Source: a virus
Virus record (IMG/VR): IMGVR_UViG_3300030108_002577
Location: 1-22,283 of that record
Direction: 5' to 3' (one strand)
DNA length: 22,283 bases
Shown: piece by piece, positions 17,357-22,283 of the stretch
Layout of the letters: every line of letters starts with the position of its first letter
Numbering within the stretch: position 1 is the first letter of the stretch
The notes under the pieces: model-generated
Databases searched by the model: none
Told to the model about the DNA's origin: nothing
The model's input: only the letters and a program-made list of their open reading frames with translations
Program-made: the position numbers and the translations under genes

Positions 17357-18346
17357 ATGAGCAATATTGGTAACCTAGTAGATAGAACCTACAGGGAATA
17401 TCTTGAACCTATGGACGACCTAGTTAGTTATACAACACTATCTACAGGCATAAACAATTCAGTAACAACTTTAACTTTTAATGGTGACTTGTTATCTGTA
17501 GAAGAAGAAGATGCTATGGATGCAGGTACTGTCATTGAAATAAATCAAGAGCTTATGTTGTGTACAGATTTAAACGCTGTAACTAACACAGTTACCGTAA
17601 CTAGAGGTGCAAGAGGTACAACTGCAGCAGCACATACTGCAGGTGATTTAGTTAAAATTTCACCACCATTCCCACGTAAAAATGTATTTGATGCTGTATG
17701 TGACCAAATAAAAAATTTATATCCTACATTATTTGCAGTAGAAACTAAACAAGTATCAGCTAAAGTTGGGTATATCCCATTGAGTGGTACAAATGATAAT
17801 TACTTAATAGCTCCAATAAAAGCTATATCTCAATATACAGATTTTTCTGCAGGTACAGATGACACAGGTATTGTATATTCAGGTGTTACAGTAGAACTTG
17901 TAGACCTACCTAACCCATTTACTTATACAGATTCGGATGGTGTATCACAAACAATAACATATAGTAACAATGGACCTAACAAAGTAAATGCTGTTCAAGT
18001 GTATAACGTAAACGCAGGCCATACAGTGTATATCACATTTAAAAAGAAATTTGTAGAACCAACTGCAGAAGATAATACGCTAGCTGAAATAGGTTTAGAA
18101 AGTGAATACGAACCAATAATTATGGCAGGTGTTGCAGCACAAATAATGGCAGGTAGAGATATACCAACAGCTACTACAGACTACATATCAGACCAATTAG
18201 CTACACAATCCTTTCCTGTAGAATCTGCAGCTAGGATAAGAAACTCTTTATTGGCCTATCAAAGAGCTTTGATACAGCAGGCTAGAAAAGATTTAAGAGC
18301 TAGGTATCCTGAACCAGTAACAATAAATAACTTGAGTTATGGATAA
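17357..18346 (+). CDS. Head-tail connector/adaptor-like protein
   Basis: A 329-residue protein in the neck-gene position, after the head genes and before the large tail protein. The N-terminus is helical (VDRTYREYLEPMDD), followed by a beta module (about 27-100) ending with VTVTRGARGTTAAAHTAGDLV. A helix follows (NVFDAVCDQIKNLYPTLF), then a beta-rich middle (about 135-235) and a C-terminal helical part (about 240-320). The N-terminal helix and helical C-terminus would fit a ring adaptor of the T7 gp11 or neck type, but homology to those is not shown. The module at 27-100 recurs in the fibre gene at 20317. GGAG precedes the ATG, and the stop overlaps the next start by one base. Confidence 0.65.
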   Translation: MSNIGNLVDRTYREYLEPMDDLVSYTTLSTGINNSVTTLTFNGDLLSVEEEDAMDAGTVIEINQELMLCTDLNAVTNTVTVTRGARGTTAAAHTAGDLVKISPPFPRKNVFDAVCDQIKNLYPTLFAVETKQVSAKVGYIPLSGTNDNYLIAPIKAISQYTDFSAGTDDTGIVYSGVTVELVDLPNPFTYTDSDGVSQTITYSNNGPNKVNAVQVYNVNAGHTVYITFKKKFVEPTAEDNTLAEIGLESEYEPIIMAGVAAQIMAGRDIPTATTDYISDQLATQSFPVESAARIRNSLLAYQRALIQQARKDLRARYPEPVTINNLSYG

Positions 18347-20316
18347 TGCCTAGAATTGCATCAACTATTAATATTTCTAACCCTAAAAGATATGGGTATG
18401 ATGTCAGAATAGATGATATATTATTACGTTCTGCTGTTGGTCCAGGTAGAGAAATGCAAATACAATCATCAGATGTACAAGAAGGACAGATAAATGTTAA
18501 ACAAAATCCTGAAGATTTTACTTCTAACTTAGGCCGTAAGTTCTCTCGTAATAACTTTTCAGGTGGTCAAGGATTAGATACAGCACACAGAGTTAATGGT
18601 AATCCTAAAGATGTAACTAGATTTTTTGACAGCAAAGGGGTAGATGTATTTCACGCAGATGATGAAACAGCTTATAGTGCTAAGTTACTACACACAACAA
18701 CAACACAAAGTCAAAGTTTTAGTGCTGATAATAACTATTTAGCACAAATTACAAATGGAGATGTATTCGTAACTGACGGTACAACCATACATAAGTATGA
18801 TTTATCAGCAGAATCTTGGTCTGAAATATCATCTAGTACTACAGGAGCTACACATAACTTTACAGGGTTAGTTGCAGTAGGAGACAGAATGTATGCTACA
18901 ACTGCTAACGGTACTTCAGGTTCACAGTTAATAGAATTTACAGGTAGTTCCTGGGTAGTAAGAACTACAGACCAGGCCTCAAATGGTTTAACAGGTATAC
19001 ATTTTGCTAAGGGTCAGTTGTTTATATCAGGAGATGATGGAACTGTAGGTTACTTGTGGGGTATAAGTCCTATAGGACAAACTTGGGATTCTAGTGATTT
19101 AACAGAAGCTAGTGCAATAGTAACGTTTGATAATAGTTTTAGTATAACATCTGTGATAGATGCAGGTTCAGTGGTTTTAGCTGCGTCAACAAGCGGGGAT
19201 ATATTTTCAATAAAAGATATAACAGGCACTATGACACTGAAAGGTCAGACCAATATACCTTTTGAAGAAGTACATTCATTAGCTGCATCTGAAGGTATTG
19301 TATTTTTTGGAACAAAAGAAAAAACAAAATCTGTAGGTAGATTTTATACAGCTCAGCTAGTTACTGCTGATGACTTATACGTTGTAGCACAAAGACAATT
19401 AATAAAAGAATGGGATATAACAGGTGTAGATAGTACACCAAAATTTATGTTTGTATCAAGAGATAGTGTTTACTGTGGTGTAAAAGAAAGTGGTAGTGAG
19501 ACATTTTTGTGGAGATATTACTTACCAACTGCAGGTTTTGCTAGAAACATAAAGATGGGTGCAGGTGGATTTGTTACTGGTATTACACAAGTAGAAGGTA
19601 AGTTTATGGTGGTAGTAGCAGCAAGTGATGTATATTTAGAAACATCTGCATTTGAATCTGAAGGTTATATATTGTTATCTGCTGCAGATTTCTTTACTGC
19701 TGAAGCAAAACAATTTGTAGGTGCAGAGATGTCTACACAAACTTTAGCTTCAAATACCACAACAGAATTATTTTACTCTACAAAATTTGAGGCATTAGAT
19801 AATCCTAGTGATTCAAGTTTTATAGAGGCTATAGTACAAACAACAGGCACAGGTGACGTAGAAAAACAGATAGCTGAAGTATCAAGGTTTATAGTAGGTA
19901 AAGTTATTCTTAAAACTTCTGATGGTATAAATACACCTAAAGTAAAATCAGTACAGTTTCGTGCATTAGCAAGGCCTGAACTTGTAGTTGCACAAATACC
20001 TGTAAATGTATCAGATAGAGTAGAAAGGCCTAATCGTAAACCTATAAAAGTAAAAGGTTTAGGTGAAGCAATATATTCTGAGTTACGTACAAAAGAAGGT
20101 GCGTCTGTTACTTTAGAATTATTTGACCCTGCTGAAGTTATCCGTGGTGTGGTAGAAAGAATAAGCTATCCAATAAATTCAAATGTTGAAAGAGGAAGTG
20201 TAACCCAGTATGCTATAATTACGGTGCGTGGTACTAGACAGCAAACTGTTACAGATGTAACTAGCACAGAAGTGTTTGGTATTCAGCAATTAGGATTATT
20301 GAAATTTGGAGCATAG
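18346..20316 (+). CDS. Large beta-rich tail protein, nozzle/hub-like
   Basis: A 656-residue protein whose ATG overlaps the preceding stop (TAATG). Residues 1-85 include VGPGREMQIQSSDVQEGQ and a RKFSRNNFSGGQGLDTAHR segment that I associate with tail proteins of marine phages. Residues about 105-430 show repeated strand blocks of the type ITNGDVFVTDGTTIHKYDL, LVAVGDRMYATTANGT, IHFAKGQLFISGDDG and IVFFGTKE, spaced 40-55 residues apart, as in a beta-propeller. The C-terminal part (about 450-656) is another beta domain. A propeller tail protein directly after the adaptor matches the T7 gp12 nozzle plan, so it probably closes the portal channel and anchors fibres. This is a structural analogy, not demonstrated homology. 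Confidence 0.7.
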   Translation: MPRIASTINISNPKRYGYDVRIDDILLRSAVGPGREMQIQSSDVQEGQINVKQNPEDFTSNLGRKFSRNNFSGGQGLDTAHRVNGNPKDVTRFFDSKGVDVFHADDETAYSAKLLHTTTTQSQSFSADNNYLAQITNGDVFVTDGTTIHKYDLSAESWSEISSSTTGATHNFTGLVAVGDRMYATTANGTSGSQLIEFTGSSWVVRTTDQASNGLTGIHFAKGQLFISGDDGTVGYLWGISPIGQTWDSSDLTEASAIVTFDNSFSITSVIDAGSVVLAASTSGDIFSIKDITGTMTLKGQTNIPFEEVHSLAASEGIVFFGTKEKTKSVGRFYTAQLVTADDLYVVAQRQLIKEWDITGVDSTPKFMFVSRDSVYCGVKESGSETFLWRYYLPTAGFARNIKMGAGGFVTGITQVEGKFMVVVAASDVYLETSAFESEGYILLSAADFFTAEAKQFVGAEMSTQTLASNTTTELFYSTKFEALDNPSDSSFIEAIVQTTGTGDVEKQIAEVSRFIVGKVILKTSDGINTPKVKSVQFRALARPELVVAQIPVNVSDRVERPNRKPIKVKGLGEAIYSELRTKEGASVTLELFDPAEVIRGVVERISYPINSNVERGSVTQYAIITVRGTRQQTVTDVTSTEVFGIQQLGLLKFGA

Positions 20317-21318
20317 ATGACATTACAGACAGCTACATACAGTAACTTTTTTGAGACAACACTAAATGGTATTGTAGCATCAGGTGCTACTAACTGTACA
20401 TTAACAGCAGCACCTACAACAAATGGAACTACTCCAATAGCTGCACCGTATTATTTAGTAATAGACCCTGACAATGCTTCTAACAGAGAAGTTGTATTAG
20501 TAACTGCATCCTCAGGTACAACAGTATCAGCTATGACTAGAGATGTAGAAGGTAGATATACTACTGACCCAACACACGTAGATGGTACAACCGTACGTAT
20601 GGCCGTTGTAGGTGAAATGTTTGAAGATATTCACGACAGAGTAAATGACATAGCACTTACTGGAGATATAACAGGAACCATAAGTAGTTCAACGCAAGAT
20701 ATAGCTACAAGTTTTGGTAGTGGTGTTATTGTTAACGCAGATGTAAATGCTAGTGCTGCTATAGATGCCTCTAAAATACACGACGGTTCAGTATCTAATA
20801 CAGAATTTGGACATTTAGATGGTGTATCATCTGCAATACAAACACAGATAGACAACATATCAGCAGGTGCAGTAACACTTACAGTACCTATAACAGTCAA
20901 AGTAGCTGATGATGGTTCAGGTTCACAAAATGTTTTTTACTTTTTATCAGGTACAGATTCAGGTGCAGGAACTAGGTCATCTAATTTTATATTCAAGATA
21001 GGTTTTAAATATAAGTTTGATACATCTGACAGTTCACTAGCAACTCACAACTTTAAATTTTCATTAACACAAGATGGTTCGCATAACAGTGGTTCAGAAT
21101 TTACAACTAACGTAACAACTGCAGGTACACCAGGTAGTTCAGGTTCATCTACAACAATAGAGATTACACCTGAAACTTTAGGTATAGCAGGAGCTACATC
21201 AACACTTTACTATTACTGTTCTAGTCATAGCGGTATGGGTGGAGATGGTGCTATAAACTTATACTCATCAGGTGGTGGCGGTGGTGACATCCACGGTTTC
21301 TTATTGATGGGAGCATAA
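20317..21318 (+). CDS. Tail fibre protein with cupredoxin-like C-terminal domain
   Basis: A 333-residue appendage protein starting directly after the preceding TAG. Residues about 22-96 are a beta module (NREVVLVTASSG, then TRDVEGRYTT) that resembles the module in the connector gene and is probably the attachment end. Residues 100-180 are fibre-like, with ADVNASAAIDASKI and the common phage fibre segment FGHLDGVSSAIQTQIDN. Residues about 190-316 look like a cupredoxin fold: FKYKFDTSD, H244 in ATHNFKFSL, and LYYYCSSHSGMGG with C301, H304 and M307, the spacing expected of a type 1 copper site (C-x2-H-x2-M). The C-terminus is Gly-rich and ends FLLMGA. Similar C-terminal segments occur in marine phage proteins from memory. 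Receptor binding or display is likely; metal binding is unproven. Confidence 0.75.
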   Translation: MTLQTATYSNFFETTLNGIVASGATNCTLTAAPTTNGTTPIAAPYYLVIDPDNASNREVVLVTASSGTTVSAMTRDVEGRYTTDPTHVDGTTVRMAVVGEMFEDIHDRVNDIALTGDITGTISSSTQDIATSFGSGVIVNADVNASAAIDASKIHDGSVSNTEFGHLDGVSSAIQTQIDNISAGAVTLTVPITVKVADDGSGSQNVFYFLSGTDSGAGTRSSNFIFKIGFKYKFDTSDSSLATHNFKFSLTQDGSHNSGSEFTTNVTTAGTPGSSGSSTTIEITPETLGIAGATSTLYYYCSSHSGMGGDGAINLYSSGGGGGDIHGFLLMGA

Positions 21319-21319
21319 T

Positions 21320-21520
21320 ATGGGTATGTTAATGATGCTCAAAGAAGGTGGAAGTTTAGTAATAGATACTATTGGTAACTTACCTATAGACGAAGATATA
21401 GATTTACTGCCTGAAGCAACTGTATCATTAAATGTAGATTTACAATTAATGTTATGGTCTGATACAGGTTTCGCATTACAGTACCTAGATGTGGATGAAA
21501 TGCTATTATTAGGTGCATAA
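21320..21520 (+). CDS. Small tail-region protein of unknown function
   Basis: A 66-residue acidic protein. GGGAG (21309-21313) lies 6 nt before the ATG, which supports it as a real gene; a second ATG 6 nt later is possible. It reads as a hydrophobic start (MGMLMMLKEGGSLVI), an acidic loop (IDEDIDLLPE), then alternating strand residues and the end DEMLLLGA. That end resembles the C-termini of the two genes before it. No transmembrane helix long enough is seen. Position among fibre genes suggests a small structural or chaperone-type protein, but nothing specific is recognised. Confidence 0.6.
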   Translation: MGMLMMLKEGGSLVIDTIGNLPIDEDIDLLPEATVSLNVDLQLMLWSDTGFALQYLDVDEMLLLGA

Positions 21521-21547
21521 GATAAAATATGATAATATAGGAGATAT

Positions 21548-21874
21548 ATGGCAAACGAATATAAGATATTAGCACAACACGCAGGTGGTACATCCGCTAC
21601 CACTTATGCTGTGCCTGCTAGCACAAGTGCTATTATTTCATCTGTAGTTGTTGCAAACAGAGCTTCCTCTGCGAAAACATTTAGGATAAGTGTTTTTCCT
21701 AGTGGTGGTTCAGGAACTGCTGACGCAAGTTACTTAGCCTTTGATACATCTGTTGCTGCAAATGATGTAGTAACAATGACTTTAGGTATAACTTTAGCAA
21801 CAGGAGAATCACTGCAACTATATGGTGAAGATACTAATATTTCAATAAATGCTTTTGGAACACAAATTACATAA
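21548..21874 (+). CDS. Small beta-rich tail/fibre-associated structural protein
   Basis: A 108-residue protein with AGGAG about 7 nt before the ATG. It begins NEYKILAQHAGGTSATTYAV and continues PASTSAIISSVVVANRASS, then TFRISVFPSGG, and ends GESLQLYGEDTNISINAFG. This order (YKIL, T-x-x-T-x-Y-x-V-P-A, S-x-V-V-x-N-R, F-R-I-x-V-x-P) is a recurring small beta-sandwich virion protein in many marine and cyanobacterial phages, seen near tail-fibre genes. It probably forms a trimeric or jelly-roll appendage. Role is from resemblance and context only; no enzyme motif. Confidence 0.7.
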   Translation: MANEYKILAQHAGGTSATTYAVPASTSAIISSVVVANRASSAKTFRISVFPSGGSGTADASYLAFDTSVAANDVVTMTLGITLATGESLQLYGEDTNISINAFGTQIT

Positions 21875-21886
21875 TCGGAGAAACTA

Positions 21887-22283
21887 ATGGGTTTTAAAAG
21901 ACTAGCATTAAATGATGGTGCTTCTGCACATATAAGCAGAGGTGATGACCTCAATGCAAAAGCTATGACACTTGTTCAAACAAGCAATAGTAATGGCTCA
22001 TTTGCACCTGATAGCAATAACACCAAATACCAAGTGTTTGCCGTTGGTGGTGGTGCAGGTGGAGGAGGTTGGCGTGCAGGTGGAGGGGGTGCAGCAGGAG
22101 CTGTATTCTTTGAAGGCGTACAATTTAGTGGTACTTCTAATATATCTATAGGTAGTAGAGGTAATGGAGCTAACTCAGGTCAATTTTTAAATGGTGGTAA
22201 TGGTGGCACTACAAGTATGAATGCTGCAACTTTTATAGCTCAATCAAATAATAAAAATACTTTATCAAATGTATCTGTAGCAG
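21887..22283 (+). CDS. Glycine-rich tail adhesin (3'-truncated by window edge)
   Basis: The ATG at 21887 has GGAGA 6 nt upstream and the frame stays open to the last base, giving at least 132 residues. The start reads MGFKRLALNDGASAHISRGD. Residues about 52-75 form a Gly-rich block (VFAVGGGAGGGGWRAGGGGA), followed by Ser/Asn/Gly-rich strand residues. This resembles glycine-rich phage tail-tip adhesins and fibre ends, which fold into polyglycine-type sandwiches and often determine host range. Since the 3' end is missing, the final domain is unknown. It is the last of the tail appendage run in the window. Confidence 0.75.
   Translation, partial: MGFKRLALNDGASAHISRGDDLNAKAMTLVQTSNSNGSFAPDSNNTKYQVFAVGGGAGGGGWRAGGGGAAGAVFFEGVQFSGTSNISIGSRGNGANSGQFLNGGNGGTTSMNAATFIAQSNNKNTLSNVSVA

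Noticed and set aside
1-22283. CRISPR arrays, insertion sequences, integrase or attachment sites
   Set aside because: No regularly spaced repeats, transposase or integrase motifs, or tRNA-like att sites were seen.

Overview
This window is a low-GC (by eye about one third G+C) stretch of a tailed-phage genome. All recognisable genes lie on the + strand and are packed almost end to end. It carries the late packaging, head, internal-virion and tail genes: large terminase (5' end outside the window), portal, a 2126-residue virion protein, four more virion-type proteins, scaffold, major capsid protein, head and neck proteins, a beta-rich tail protein and fibre or adhesin genes (the last runs off the 3' end). 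No tail-tube, sheath or conventional tape-measure gene is visible, which favours a short-tailed (podovirus-like) particle. The capsid resembles the SU10/DUF5309 group, and the protein types resemble metagenomic phages of marine or freshwater bacteria. The host cannot be named from the sequence. Stop codons include TAA, TAG and TGA, so the standard bacterial code applies.

Layout. 2-3206: packaging (TerL, portal). 3206-3770: two small unknown genes. 3772-15164: an 11.4-kb block of five large genes joined by 1-4 nt overlaps (TGA/GTG or TAATG junctions). It comprises the giant protein with an HExxH zinc-protease-like motif, a protein with a duplicated N-terminal helical module and a peptidoglycan-binding-like segment, a lysozyme/transglycosylase-like protein, and two unassigned proteins. 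By position and content these look like internal or ejected virion proteins that breach the cell wall and guide DNA entry. 15165-15335: the only sizeable gene-free gap, holding strong RNA hairpins. 15336-16952: scaffold and major capsid protein, closed by a rho-independent terminator. 17016-20316: a small head protein, a connector-like protein and a large beta-rich tail (nozzle/hub-like) protein. 20317-22283: tail appendages, including a fibre with a cupredoxin-like C-terminal domain and a glycine-rich adhesin.

The genes fit one late programme: TerL packages through the portal into a scaffolded shell, the internal proteins are loaded, and the connector and nozzle close the head and carry the fibres. 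Most notable are the apparent total absence of two palindromic tetramers (GATC and CATG) from 22 kb, the structured leader before scaffold/capsid, the putative type-1-copper-site motif in the fibre, the protease-like giant protein, and a module shared between the connector and the fibre.
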